A DNA stretch of 64,000 bases from Lacihabitans soyangensis (GCF_024343775.1 NZ_RJUF01000007.1:1-64000), one strand, 5' to 3'; positions 49,983 to 59,039 are shown, counted from the stretch's first letter. Numbers and translations: made by a program. The notes: generated from the letters alone by a model not told the origin.

Positions 49983-52883
49983 TTATTTGAGCGGAAATTT
50001 TATAACAACCTGAGTTCCTTTCCCTATTTCTGAGTGAATAAGCAAGTGCCCGTTCAGGTCGACAGTACGTTTTTTTAGATTTTTGAGTCCATTTCTATTG
50101 GATTCTTTGGCTTTATCAAATCCACAACCGTTATCCTCAAAAACCAAGGAGAGGAAATTACCAGATAAGGAACATTTTAAACTGATTTTGGTTGATTGAC
50201 TATGCTTGAGGGCATTGTTAATCAACTCCTTAAGCATGAGGTATAAGTTACGTTTGTTTTCCAAAGACATATTTTTGCCACTCAAATCATTAGACTCAAA
50301 TTCGTATTGAATGTTTTGAGCCTCTATTAATTCGGACGCTTCTTTGTTGATTTTGGTAAAAAGGCTCTCTAAAGAATCATACTTTGGGTTGATATTCCAA
50401 ATGATGTAGTCAATGGCAGTACCTGCTTTTTTAGCTTCCTCAGCTATCATTTGTGCAAATCCATTGTTTTTTGGGTCTTGGGTGAGATTTTGTTTTAGCA
50501 GTCCTCCCAAAATGCCAATGCTACTGAGTGATGCCCCTATTTCGTCGTGTAAATCTGCCGAAATGCGATTACGAAGACTATAAACTTTCTGAATTTGATT
50601 GAGTCTGAACTTATAAAATGCATAAAACAAGGCAAAAATAATGGCAGAAAGTAGAATTCTGAACCAAAGTGTTTCGTACCAAGCGGGTAGAATTTCAAAA
50701 TTCACGATTTTGCTCTCTGAAACCCAAGGACCTGAGATTTTAGAGTATTGTATGTTCAATGTATATTTTCCTTTATTGAGATTTGGGAAAACAAAAGTCG
50801 GGTTGTTACCATTTTCAATCCAATTATCGGATACACCACTGAGTTTATATCGATATTTTGTTTTTTGAGGAGCTGCGAAATTGAGTGGAGAAAAGGAAAA
50901 ACTAAGACTGTTGTCGGCTTTCTGGAATTTAAAACTGGACTTTGGCGAAACAAAAGTTGGCCTACCCAAAACCGTTACTTTACTTAAAACCAGTTCGTTG
51001 TGAACAATACCTTCATTTAAAAGATCAAAATCAACGACGGATAAGCCATTTTTATGTCCCAAAAGTAAAAGGTGTTCATCGATATAAAAACCATTTGAAA
51101 CATCGTTGGAAACCAGGCCGTCAAATCGTGTGTAACGCGTGACTTTCCTCTTAGCGTCCATTAGAGCAAGGCCTTCTTTTGTACCGATCCAATAATCTCC
51201 TGCTTTACCACCGGCGATATTGAAATACTGATAGTCTGCCACAGACTCTTGGTATTGCTCTGAACCGAATTTTCCGATAATTTTACCACGGCTATTGACC
51301 TCGTTGAATCCTCCATAAGCCGAAAAAAGCAAATTTCCTGACTTTGAAAGTCCAATATTGAGGTAATAATCGCTGACAAATTCATTATGCTTATTGTTAT
51401 CACTTAATTCAACGAAAGCATTGGTTTTCATATCATAAACCGCCATTCCGAAGCCTTTGGGAATCCAACCTGCAATCCAGATTTTGTTTTGGTAATAATA
51501 AACTTTCTTGAAAAGGTTTTCCTCAAAAAATGACGGGTAAGGCAACCTATTCCATGGTTTTACCTCCATATTTTTTTGGATATCCAACACCTGAAATGGC
51601 TTATTGGGACTTACCAACCATAAACGATTAAGACTATCAAGGGTCAAACTTGTAAACTGCCCACCAAGTAATTTAACCACTTTCAAGCTTGGTAACACCT
51701 TAAATAAACCCTGCTCGGCAGCCAAGAATATTTGATTGTCATTAACAAGAATTTCGTTGATTCTCCCAGAATTCTGAATATCAATTTTGTCAAACGTACC
51801 TAAACTCCGATTCCATTTCAGCATTTCTCCAGTGCTTAGCCCCAAGACGTATGCATTTGTCGAGACTTTGGCTATGGATGAAACAATGGCCTTGTCAGAA
51901 ACCAATTTTTTAGGCAAATCTATAGACTGAATTACCTGTTTTTCAAAGGATTGTTTAAATATACCTTCATCCGTTCCAAGCCATATTTCTTGATTTTGGT
52001 TGACCAGAATAGCATGATAATGGAGATTTTGAGTTTCTAATTCTTCAAAATGCTGAATTGATTTGCTCTGCCTATCAAAAGCTACTAATTGTGACGGGGT
52101 AAGAATTAAAAATTGCGAACCTCTAACCGAAATGGAAATTATTGATTCATTAACTCTTAAGGTTTTCATCAATAAATGTCTATTAGGCGAATAATTAAAT
52201 AGCTGTCCTTGAGCATCTCCAAGTAAAAACTGAGCAGATTTTGTGTCGAAATAAATAGAGGTAAAGTCTTGTTTGGAAGAAACCCTAATCCATTTATTGC
52301 TGCTGTAATTATATTTGCAAAACCCCATGGGACTAATGGACCATAGATTACCATTTTGGTCAAGAGAAAAAACTCCAATCCTAGGATTTTGCTGATTTTG
52401 ATCTAGCACTTTGAATATTTTCAGTTTCTTCTCTGAAGGAATGTAAGTTTTAAGATGATGAAAATCTGTGGACCAAACCCATCCTTTTTTGTCAATAAAC
52501 AAACCATCAAAATGATCATTGTCCGGATTAGCGTCCTTCAGGTTTGAACTTATAACCACTTGGGTGCTTCCATTCGATGTATTAATTTTTAAAAGACCCG
52601 CATTGTTACTAAACCAAATATTATCCCCAGCGTCAATGTCCATGGCATCTGGCTTTGAATTAGGGCCAAACTTTTCGAATCGATAACCATCATACTTACT
52701 GATACCGAGATTAGAATGCACCCACAAAAAACCTTGGGCATCCCTTTTTAAGTCAAAAATAGCATCGGAAGCCAAGCCATCTTTTGTGCTGATGTTTTCA
52801 AAAAATCTCTCCTGAGAATAAGCACCAAAACACGTTAAAAACAGTAAAAAATAAGAATAGAAAGTATTTTTCAAACGAATCAA
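49983..52883 (-). CDS. Two-component sensor kinase with beta-propeller sensor and HisKA_3 domain
   Basis: 966 aa. Signal peptide about 1-23. A long periplasmic region of WD-like Reg_prop repeats (about 25-620; e.g. DGLASDAIFDLKRDAQGFLWVHSN, shown here in shortened form by D-G-L-A-S-D-A-I and G-F-L-W-V) forms two seven-bladed propellers, followed by a Y_Y_Y domain (about 650-730), one transmembrane helix (about 735-755), a HisKA_3 segment with phospho-His in ISADLHDEIGASLSSIG and an ATPase domain with LKELINNALKHS and DNGCGFD. No receiver or AraC output is fused, so it is a classical kinase acting on the NarL protein. Ligand unknown. Confidence 0.92.
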   Translation of the reverse strand: MIRLKNTFYSYFLLFLTCFGAYSQERFFENISTKDGLASDAIFDLKRDAQGFLWVHSNLGISKYDGYRFEKFGPNSKPDAMDIDAGDNIWFSNNAGLLKINTSNGSTQVVISSNLKDANPDNDHFDGLFIDKKGWVWSTDFHHLKTYIPSEKKLKIFKVLDQNQQNPRIGVFSLDQNGNLWSISPMGFCKYNYSSNKWIRVSSKQDFTSIYFDTKSAQFLLGDAQGQLFNYSPNRHLLMKTLRVNESIISISVRGSQFLILTPSQLVAFDRQSKSIQHFEELETQNLHYHAILVNQNQEIWLGTDEGIFKQSFEKQVIQSIDLPKKLVSDKAIVSSIAKVSTNAYVLGLSTGEMLKWNRSLGTFDKIDIQNSGRINEILVNDNQIFLAAEQGLFKVLPSLKVVKLLGGQFTSLTLDSLNRLWLVSPNKPFQVLDIQKNMEVKPWNRLPYPSFFEENLFKKVYYYQNKIWIAGWIPKGFGMAVYDMKTNAFVELSDNNKHNEFVSDYYLNIGLSKSGNLLFSAYGGFNEVNSRGKIIGKFGSEQYQESVADYQYFNIAGGKAGDYWIGTKEGLALMDAKRKVTRYTRFDGLVSNDVSNGFYIDEHLLLLGHKNGLSVVDFDLLNEGIVHNELVLSKVTVLGRPTFVSPKSSFKFQKADNSLSFSFSPLNFAAPQKTKYRYKLSGVSDNWIENGNNPTFVFPNLNKGKYTLNIQYSKISGPWVSESKIVNFEILPAWYETLWFRILLSAIIFALFYAFYKFRLNQIQKVYSLRNRISADLHDEIGASLSSIGILGGLLKQNLTQDPKNNGFAQMIAEEAKKAGTAIDYIIWNINPKYDSLESLFTKINKEASELIEAQNIQYEFESNDLSGKNMSLENKRNLYLMLKELINNALKHSQSTKISLKCSLSGNFLSLVFEDNGCGFDKAKESNRNGLKNLKKRTVDLNGHLLIHSEIGKGTQVVIKFPLK

Positions 52884-53055
52884 AAGTTTTACAAATCAGT
52901 ATGTAAACATAGAAAATTTATATTCTGGATTTGCTAAAAATCAAAAAAATACAATTTTATTTTAGAAGCTTTTTAAATTAGATAATTTATTTAGTAATAG
53001 GCAACATTGGGTTTTAAGAATACGTATAAGAGATTAGAAACAGATTAAAACCTAT

Positions 53056-53658
53056 ATGACGAGATACGAATTTCTAAAATCAGCCGGCTTCTCCGGTGCC
53101 TCTTTAATGGCTTTACTATCATGTGTAAAAACAGATGACAGTTATGTAGAAGCGTTGGTTCAAAACCCTGATGGGACTACTGGAACAACATCAGGTACGG
53201 GCACAACTTCAGGGACAACATCGGGAACTGGAACCACTTCAGGAACGACTTCTGGCACTACAACCGGAACAAACACCAACACCGGAACCACAACAGTGGC
53301 CGCCACAAATGCCGACAAGACCTTGTTTATAAGCACCGACGCCTTGAGCAAAATAACAGCAAAGCTAAAAATAGACCTCACCTCGGCCACCTATTCCAAA
53401 CTAAAAACTTTAGGTGGATATGTGGTAGTGAGCAGTGCCTATGTAGTTGCTCTCTCAAAAACAGGTAAATTTATTGCTGCCACAGTGACATGTTCGCATG
53501 AACCGAAGAAAAGAATAATTTACTCAAACGAAGAATGGTATTGTACCGACCACGGTGCTAGATTTACTTTGGCCGGCAAAGGACTCAACTCAAACGCCAG
53601 CAAAGGACTCACAATTTACAACACTGCCACAGATGGCAACACACTCATAATTTATTAA
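53056..53658 (+). CDS. Rieske-type [2Fe-2S] lipoprotein with Thr/Gly-rich linker
   Basis: 200 aa. N-terminus MTRYEFLKSAGFSGASLMAL with lipobox LLSC (20-23) looks like a lipoprotein signal, related to Tat-type Rieske signals but with one arginine. Residues 41-80 are a Thr-Ser-Gly repeat linker built of TSGT units. The Rieske domain follows: ligands C146-x-H148 and C163-x2-H166, 14 residues apart; the two extra disulfide cysteines of bc1-type proteins are missing. It should carry electrons at the outer face of the inner membrane or in the outer membrane. First of five tightly packed genes. Confidence 0.82.
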   Translation: MTRYEFLKSAGFSGASLMALLSCVKTDDSYVEALVQNPDGTTGTTSGTGTTSGTTSGTGTTSGTTSGTTTGTNTNTGTTTVAATNADKTLFISTDALSKITAKLKIDLTSATYSKLKTLGGYVVVSSAYVVALSKTGKFIAATVTCSHEPKKRIIYSNEEWYCTDHGARFTLAGKGLNSNASKGLTIYNTATDGNTLIIY

Positions 53659-53660
53659 AA

Positions 53661-54092
53661 ATGAAAATATTAGCTTTAAAACTTCTGGTTCTGTCCTTTT
53701 TCAACGGAATCGTTTGGGGAGAAAATCTTGAAACAGCACAAGCCGACGCCAAGCAAAATCACAAATTGGTTTTGCTCTATTTTTCGGGTTCTGATTGGTG
53801 TGGACCATGTATAAAACTGAAGCAGGAAGTACTCGAAACATCTGAATTTCAAGATTTCGCAAAAGAGCATCTGAATTTGGTCAGGGCTGATTTTCCGAGA
53901 ATGAAAAAAAATCAGCTGTCGAAAGAACAGACTGCATATAACGAGAAACTGGCCGAAAAATATAATCCAAAAGGTAAATTTCCATTGACGGTCTTGATAA
54001 ACCCCGATGGCAAGGTAATCACTGAATGGGATGGCTACCCCAAAGACCTCAGCACCCAATCTATTAAAAAACAAATACTTACGCACTTTTGA
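53661..54092 (+). CDS. Thioredoxin-fold protein, exported
   Basis: 143 aa. A signal peptide covers about 1-20; the thioredoxin fold has the redox motif W46-CGPC (C47, C50) and cis-proline segment KFPLTVLINPDG. It begins 2 bp after the Rieske gene and its stop overlaps the ApbE start. Probably reduces or oxidises cysteines in its envelope neighbours; candidates include the CxC of the DUF4266 protein. No strong similarity to a named thioredoxin (TlpA, DsbE) can be claimed. Confidence 0.88.
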   Translation: MKILALKLLVLSFFNGIVWGENLETAQADAKQNHKLVLLYFSGSDWCGPCIKLKQEVLETSEFQDFAKEHLNLVRADFPRMKKNQLSKEQTAYNEKLAEKYNPKGKFPLTVLINPDGKVITEWDGYPKDLSTQSIKKQILTHF

Positions 54093-55018
54093 ATCAAAAG
54101 CTCTTTTCTAGAACACTCAGGCTAATGGGTAATAGATTCGTGATAACCGTCACAGCTGAAAACAGCGACGAAGGTGAACCACTCATCGATGAGGCTGTGG
54201 GTGAAATACAAAGAATCGAAAGTTTACTTACCACTTTTTCAGAAAACAGCCAGACCAATCAAATCAATAAAAACGTTGGTATAAAGGCGGTTAAAGTAGA
54301 GCTGGAAGTATTTGAATTGATAGAACGAGCTCAAAGGATTTCGGAACTGACGGATGGGGCTTTTGATTTGAGTTATGGCTCTTTGGATAAAAAGTTTTGG
54401 AATTTTGACAAATTGATGACCGAACTTCCCGACCCAGAGACGGCTAAAGCGAAAGTCAGACTGATTAATTTTAAAAATATAGTTTTAGATAAATCTATTT
54501 GTAGCGTTTTCTTGAAAGAAAAAGGAATGCGAATAGGATTTGGAGGAATAGGAAAAGGATATGCAGCTGATAGAGCGGCGAATTTACTAAAAAGCAAAGG
54601 CGTAAAAAGCGGAATCGTAAATGCTAGCGGCGACCTCATAACCTGGGGAAATCAACCGAATGGTGAACCGTGGACCATCTCTTTGGCCCATCCAGACCTT
54701 CCCACAAAAGCTTTCTCGAAACTGAATATCAGCAATTTGGCTGTGGCCACATCAGGAAACTACGAAAAATTCGTGGTCATTGATGGCAAAAAATATTCCC
54801 ATACCATCAACCCTAAAACTGGCTATCCTGTATCTGGCATCAAGAGCGTTAGTATCATTTGCCCCATAGCCGAGCTTGCAGATGCACTGGCTACTCCGGT
54901 AACAATCATGGGCGTAGAAGCTGGTATAAACCTAATTAATCAGTTAAACAGCGTAGAATGCGTGATAATAGACGACAACAACTATGTATATAAATCAAAT
55001 AATGTTAAAATCGACTAA
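54089..55018 (+). CDS. apbE: ApbE-type FAD:protein FMN transferase
   Basis: 309 aa. The start is a TTG (overlapping the thioredoxin stop as TTGA); the first ATG, 12 codons later, would begin within the conserved LMGNRFVITV strand. Family motifs: MGxRF-type N-terminus, RIGFGGIGKGYAADRAANLL, IVNASGDLITWG, ATSGNYEKF and YSHTINPKTGYPV. ApbE attaches FMN to Thr/Ser of target proteins outside the membrane. No signal peptide is obvious, though the domain acts in the periplasm in other bacteria. No classical D-x2-SGAT target motif was found in the operon. Confidence 0.9.
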   Translation: MNQKLFSRTLRLMGNRFVITVTAENSDEGEPLIDEAVGEIQRIESLLTTFSENSQTNQINKNVGIKAVKVELEVFELIERAQRISELTDGAFDLSYGSLDKKFWNFDKLMTELPDPETAKAKVRLINFKNIVLDKSICSVFLKEKGMRIGFGGIGKGYAADRAANLLKSKGVKSGIVNASGDLITWGNQPNGEPWTISLAHPDLPTKAFSKLNISNLAVATSGNYEKFVVIDGKKYSHTINPKTGYPVSGIKSVSIICPIAELADALATPVTIMGVEAGINLINQLNSVECVIIDDNNYVYKSNNVKID

Positions 55019-55019
55019 G

Positions 55020-55229
55020 ATGCGAAAAATACTTTCAGTCCTAAGTTTGGGCTTATTAATGGGTTCATGCGTGAGTGTAAAAGAGTACCAAAAAAGCAGG
55101 ATAAACGACTCCGAGATGGAATTGGCCAACAGAAAAGTGGAGAAATTTGAGACCAATTTTTATCTCTATCGCGAAGGTGCCGCAGGTGCCAACGGTGGTA
55201 AAAGCGGGGGTGGATGTGGGTGTAATTAA
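55020..55229 (+). CDS. DUF4266 mini-lipoprotein ending GGGCGCN
   Basis: 69 aa from the ATG giving MRKILSVLSLGLL. Lipobox MGSC (14-17), then VSVKEYQKSRINDSEM, the FYLYREGAAGANGGKSGG segment and a C-terminal GGGCGCN. The family always has the glycine-rich Cys-x-Cys end. It begins 1 bp after ApbE. The two cysteines may bind metal or flavin, or be oxidised by the thioredoxin. Function unknown. Confidence 0.88.
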   Translation: MRKILSVLSLGLLMGSCVSVKEYQKSRINDSEMELANRKVEKFETNFYLYREGAAGANGGKSGGGCGCN

Positions 55230-55275
55230 AAATCGCCGGTCCTTTTATAACCACTATCAAAACATTATTAATTCG

Positions 55276-56508
55276 ATGAAGAAAGTAATCATAAGCATAG
55301 GCATATATTGTAGTGCATTCTTAAGTGTAAATGCACAAAACAAAACCTCAGAGCTTAAACTTGCCGAGGCAAAAAAAGAAAAAACTGGTCTAAAAAGTTT
55401 GAAGATTGACGAGGTAAATCTGGTAAGCTCTTACTACTCGCAAACCGGCAATAATTCTGCCATAACAGGTGGAATCGGTACCGAAAAACTTTGGGATGCG
55501 GCCAATTCTTTAGATCTCAAGTTGTCATTTATTGACAAAAAACAAAGAACCAATTCCGTGGTTTTGGATGCAGCAATGGACTACTATTCTTCTGCATCTT
55601 CTGATATGATCGATTCCCGTTCCTTGTCATCTGCATCTATGACTGACCTCCACTTTTACCCTTCAGTCTCTTGGAGCAGAAAAGATGAGACCAAACACAG
55701 CAACTTTGGAATAAGTGCAGCATATTCTACCGAATGGGACTATGAGTCTTTTGGTGGAAACATCAGTTACAGTAAAAGTTCTAAAGACAACAATACGGAG
55801 TTGAGTCTAAAAGCAGGAGCTTTTTTTGATAAATGGATGGCTATTCTTCCCTATGAGCTTCGACCCACCAGTTATCCTTCAGGTGCTGAAGGAGACCAAG
55901 GAGGCATCGCCTTCAAAAACAGAAATTCCTACAATGCCTCGATTGGCGTCTCAAGAGTAGTTTCGAAAAGATTGCAAATGATGCTTACCGTAGAGCCAGC
56001 CTTTCAGGAAGGTTTGTTGAGCACACCTTTCCATAGAGTCTACTTTACTGACAATACCCTAAAAGTAGAAAAATTACCAGGCCAAAGGGCAAAATTACCA
56101 ATGAGCGTTAGAGCCAACTATTTCATGGGCGACAGGCTGATTTTCAGGACTTTCTACCGCTACTACGTGGACTCTTGGGGAATGATAGCCCACACGGTGA
56201 GTGCCGAGACTTCGTATAAAATAAACTCATTTTTGTCTATCACGCCACATTATAGGTTTAATAGCCAAACTGCTGTGAAGTATTTTGCGGCCTACAAAAA
56301 GCACGCATTGACTGAACAATATTACACGAGTGACTATGATATTTCGGATTTCAATAGTGCATTTTGGGGTGCTGGACTAAGAATTGCACCTCCTGGAGGA
56401 ATTTTGGGCAACCGATGGTGGAATTCGCTCGAGGTTCGTTATGGACACTACAACCGAACAAACGGTATGGTTTCGCATATCATATCCTTGAGTACGAAGA
56501 TTAAGTAG
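55276..56508 (+). CDS. DUF3570 outer-membrane barrel-like protein
   Basis: 410 aa from the ATG giving MKKVIISIGIYCSAFL (signal, ends SVNAQ); the longer reading overlaps the DUF4266 gene and has no signal. The family pattern is visible: EVNLVSSYYSQTGNNSAITGGIGTEKL near the N-terminus (about residues 38-64), alternating strands, and the end MVSHIISLSTKIK. It is predicted to form an outer-membrane beta barrel. It follows DUF4266 by 46 bp and closes the operon. DUF3570 and DUF4266 genes occur together in other Bacteroidota and Proteobacteria. Confidence 0.88.
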   Translation: MKKVIISIGIYCSAFLSVNAQNKTSELKLAEAKKEKTGLKSLKIDEVNLVSSYYSQTGNNSAITGGIGTEKLWDAANSLDLKLSFIDKKQRTNSVVLDAAMDYYSSASSDMIDSRSLSSASMTDLHFYPSVSWSRKDETKHSNFGISAAYSTEWDYESFGGNISYSKSSKDNNTELSLKAGAFFDKWMAILPYELRPTSYPSGAEGDQGGIAFKNRNSYNASIGVSRVVSKRLQMMLTVEPAFQEGLLSTPFHRVYFTDNTLKVEKLPGQRAKLPMSVRANYFMGDRLIFRTFYRYYVDSWGMIAHTVSAETSYKINSFLSITPHYRFNSQTAVKYFAAYKKHALTEQYYTSDYDISDFNSAFWGAGLRIAPPGGILGNRWWNSLEVRYGHYNRTNGMVSHIISLSTKIK

Positions 56509-56511
56509 TTT

Positions 56512-56720
56512 GGTTATTGGTTGATTGGTGACTAGTTGATTGGTGACTGGTAACTGGTTCTTGGTCCACTGGCAAAAGTGCTATGCAGAAGTGGTTTGTT
56601 GGTTACTAGTTGACTGGTTATTCGTTCACTGACTACAGAACTAAGCCAAATTGAGTTGTTGGTTTATTGGTTACTTGTTGACTGGTTATTGGTTCACTGG
56701 CTACACAGAGCGAAACCGTA
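56512..56720. repeat. Degenerate TTGGTTACTGGT-type repeats, left half
   Basis: Three imperfect units of about 70 bases contain TTGACTGGTTATTSGTTCACTG, each followed by a short unique segment (e.g. gcaaaagtgctatgc, actacagaactaagcc, gctacacagagcgaaacc). The TTGGT/ACTGGT vocabulary is that of the 9811 array. The 67-aa frame at 56651-56854 is derived from it and is not taken as a gene. Confidence 0.7.
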
Positions 56721-56859
56721 ATGGATTACTGAATGATTGGTTTTCTGACACTGAAAGGTTCCGAGGCCTATTTATGGGAGAGCGATTGATAGTTGACCTT
56801 AAAACTGAATTGTTTTACAATCTGGCGTTTATTTCAGGTCCAACTATAGTCTGAACTCA

Positions 56860-57033
56860 CATCACTAATTCACCAATAACCAGTATACCAATAAACTAAC
56901 AAACTACCCCCTGACCGCACTTCACTAATCCACCAGTTCACCAGTATATCAATAAACTAACAAACTACCCCCTGACCGCACTTCACTAATCCACCAATTC
57001 ACCAGTAACTAGTAACTAACCCACTAATAACCA
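56860..57033. repeat. Two tandem 61-bp repeats plus flanks, right half
   Basis: Copies at 56879-56939 and 56940-57000 differ at three or four positions and start accagtatac/accagtatat; the flanks hold partial copies. They have the complementary vocabulary (ACCAGTAACCAAT) to the left half, so the region is a long, imperfect inverted arrangement between convergent genes. Central 56725-56850 shows no gene. Confidence 0.85.
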
Positions 57034-57038
57034 AACAC

Positions 57039-57782
57039 CTATCCCCCAATCTGCCGCTTGTCAATCATTTCTCTAAAGGCTTTTTTGTAGGTATCCGAAA
57101 TGGGAATGGTAGATTTATTAATAACGAGTCTGTCTTTTTCTATTTCTTCAATGGCCGCAATCGCAATTATAAAACTATTGTGGACCCTCACAAATCGCTC
57201 ACTTGGTAATGAAGCCTCCAGTGATTTCATGGTCTGAAGCGAAATTATTTTTTTTTGAGGGGTGTAAATACAAACATAGTCCTTAAGCCCTTCGATATAC
57301 AGAATGTCCGAGAGGTTAATTTTTATAAGTTTAGTACCGTCTTTTACAAAAATATAATCCTGATTTGCTACAGACTGCACTTCTTGAATAACGGTGGTAA
57401 CAGGCTGAGAAACATTAGTTCCATCTAGCCGAGCAATACCTTTTTCCACGGCTTTCAGAAACCGCTCAAAACTAATTGGTTTCAGCAAATAGTCATACAC
57501 TTCGAGTTCGTAACCCTCCAATGCATATTCTGAATAGGCCGTGGTGAGTATAATTAGGGGTTTGGTTTTGAGCAATTTTAGAAGTGTAATTCCGGTAACC
57601 TCGGGCATCTGAATATCCGAAAACAGAACATCAACAGGATTTTCTCTGAGGTATTCTAGTGCATCGAGAGCATTCGAAAAAGACTGTTTCAGCTCTAGCC
57701 TTGGCACTTTGGAGATGTAGGCCGACAAAAGATTGCGTGCAAGTGGCTCATCCTCAACTACAATACAACTATATGGGGTCAT
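57039..57782 (-). CDS. LytTR-family response regulator
   Basis: 247 aa. Receiver domain about 5-120 with phospho-Asp in DVLFSDIQMPEVTG and K in LLKPISF; C-terminal LytTR DNA-binding domain about 140-240 (FVKDGTKLIKINLSDILYIEG, VRVHNSFIIAI). LytTR proteins bind pairs of direct repeats in promoters. 2 bp after the histidine kinase gene; partners. Confidence 0.93.
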   Translation of the reverse strand: MTPYSCIVVEDEPLARNLLSAYISKVPRLELKQSFSNALDALEYLRENPVDVLFSDIQMPEVTGITLLKLLKTKPLIILTTAYSEYALEGYELEVYDYLLKPISFERFLKAVEKGIARLDGTNVSQPVTTVIQEVQSVANQDYIFVKDGTKLIKINLSDILYIEGLKDYVCIYTPQKKIISLQTMKSLEASLPSERFVRVHNSFIIAIAAIEEIEKDRLVINKSTIPISDTYKKAFREMIDKRQIGG

Positions 57783-57784
57783 TT

Positions 57785-58828
57785 CTAAAAGTCTATTTTC
57801 AACGAAACTTCATAGGTTTGGTCGGTTTCTGCTTGCTCCATTACGTATTTGTTCGGGTAGCTCAATTCCAACCTTCGTTTCACATTTTGGAGGCCAATTC
57901 CCGACTTTTCCAAAATAGAATCTTTAGGCAATTTACTGTTTTTGACGATATAAACAATACTTTTTGGGAGTATTTCCACCGAAAGCTCCACATAAGAACC
58001 TTTGAAATTGTTGCTTACTCCATGCTTAAAAGCATTCTCAAGAAAAGTTATGAGAATCAAAGGCACTATCTGAACGCCTTTAGGATTACCGATCACCTCA
58101 AAACTAACCGGCACCTGATTGTCAAGTCGAAGTTTCTCCAAACTTATATAGTTCTCCATGTAAGCCAGTTCCTTCTCTAACGAAACCAAAGGATGGTTAG
58201 ACTCATAAAGCATGTAACGCATCATTTGAGAGAGTTTTTCTATAACTTCCGTAGTATTTGGTGAGTTTACGGTGGCCAAGTAATACAGGTTATTCAAGGT
58301 ATTAAACAGAAAATGAGGATTAATCTGGGCTTTCAAAAACCTTAATTCGGATACAAGTTTTTCATTTTCAATCTCTTTCTTCTTCGACTCAAGAGCAAAC
58401 CAATCCTCCACAAACTTGAGCATACCCACAAAAATGCTTATAAAAAGTGTAACTGCTGCGTGTTGAAATATAAACTTCCCCGAATTCATAAAGCCCTTTC
58501 CTTGCTCTATAAACTCCGAGTACAAGAACCTTTTGAAGGAAATATGCAAAAAAACGATAATCACGAATGGAACAAAGAACTCTAACAAATACCTCCCAAC
58601 ATTTTTATGTTTCAGAAATCTCGGCAACCAAATGAAGTAATTCAGGTAACTGACAGCACCCATAAAAAGTACATGCGTTAAAGCATCGACGAGTGCTCGG
58701 CCAATGTTTATATCATCTCTATGTCTGAAAAATGTGATCTGATAGAAGAAAAAAGAGAAATACAAGCACCAAAATGACAGGTGCATGATGAGTACTCTTT
58801 TGTTTGAAAATATGGTTTTTGTTTGCAT
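57785..58828 (-). CDS. LytS/YehU-type sensor histidine kinase
   Basis: 347 aa. Four N-terminal helices (about 15-140) of the 5TM-like/DUF-type sensor followed by a His_kinase domain (PF06580) with phosphoacceptor in KAQINPHFLFNTLNNLYYL and an HATPase with ENAFKHGV and GIGLQNVKRRLEL. No periplasmic sensor domain is present, so it probably senses membrane state or a signal inside the membrane. Divergent from the barrel receptor gene at 59105. Confidence 0.93.
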   Translation of the reverse strand: MQTKTIFSNKRVLIMHLSFWCLYFSFFFYQITFFRHRDDINIGRALVDALTHVLFMGAVSYLNYFIWLPRFLKHKNVGRYLLEFFVPFVIIVFLHISFKRFLYSEFIEQGKGFMNSGKFIFQHAAVTLFISIFVGMLKFVEDWFALESKKKEIENEKLVSELRFLKAQINPHFLFNTLNNLYYLATVNSPNTTEVIEKLSQMMRYMLYESNHPLVSLEKELAYMENYISLEKLRLDNQVPVSFEVIGNPKGVQIVPLILITFLENAFKHGVSNNFKGSYVELSVEILPKSIVYIVKNSKLPKDSILEKSGIGLQNVKRRLELSYPNKYVMEQAETDQTYEVSLKIDF

Positions 58829-59011
58829 TATCTAGGTTAATAACATTCAATATTACGGTGATTTTTAAGATATTACCTTACCAATGTTACGATTTTATAT
58901 ATCTCAACCAAAATCATCTATAAATTGGCGTATTGGCTCGAAGAATGGCATAAACGCTCTAAAAGTGTTAAAAAGTCGTAAAACTTACCGTATTGTCGAA
59001 TTATTAACCCC

Positions 59012-59039
59012 TTTGGTCTATTCCACACAATTTGGTCTA
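59012..59039 (+). promoter_or_regulatory. Direct repeat TTTGGTCTA x2 upstream of the barrel gene
   Basis: Two exact copies of TTTGGTCTA lie at 59012-59020 and 59031-59039, offset 19 bp. They are followed by TTATTTTG (59051-59058), one mismatch from TAnnTTTG. Direct repeats of this kind fit binding by a LytTR dimer, and the divergent LytTR gene is the obvious candidate. Confidence 0.4.

Noticed and set aside
53160-53390. Antisense frame rich in VVPEVVP repeats
   Set aside because: It is the complement of the Thr/Gly linker of the Rieske protein.
56651-56854. 67-aa frame in the repeat block
   Set aside because: Made of degenerate TTGGTT/ACTGGT repeats, no family, start or signal that looks real.
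56879-57000. Possible CRISPR array
   Set aside because: Two 61-bp copies directly adjacent, no spacers and no cas genes.
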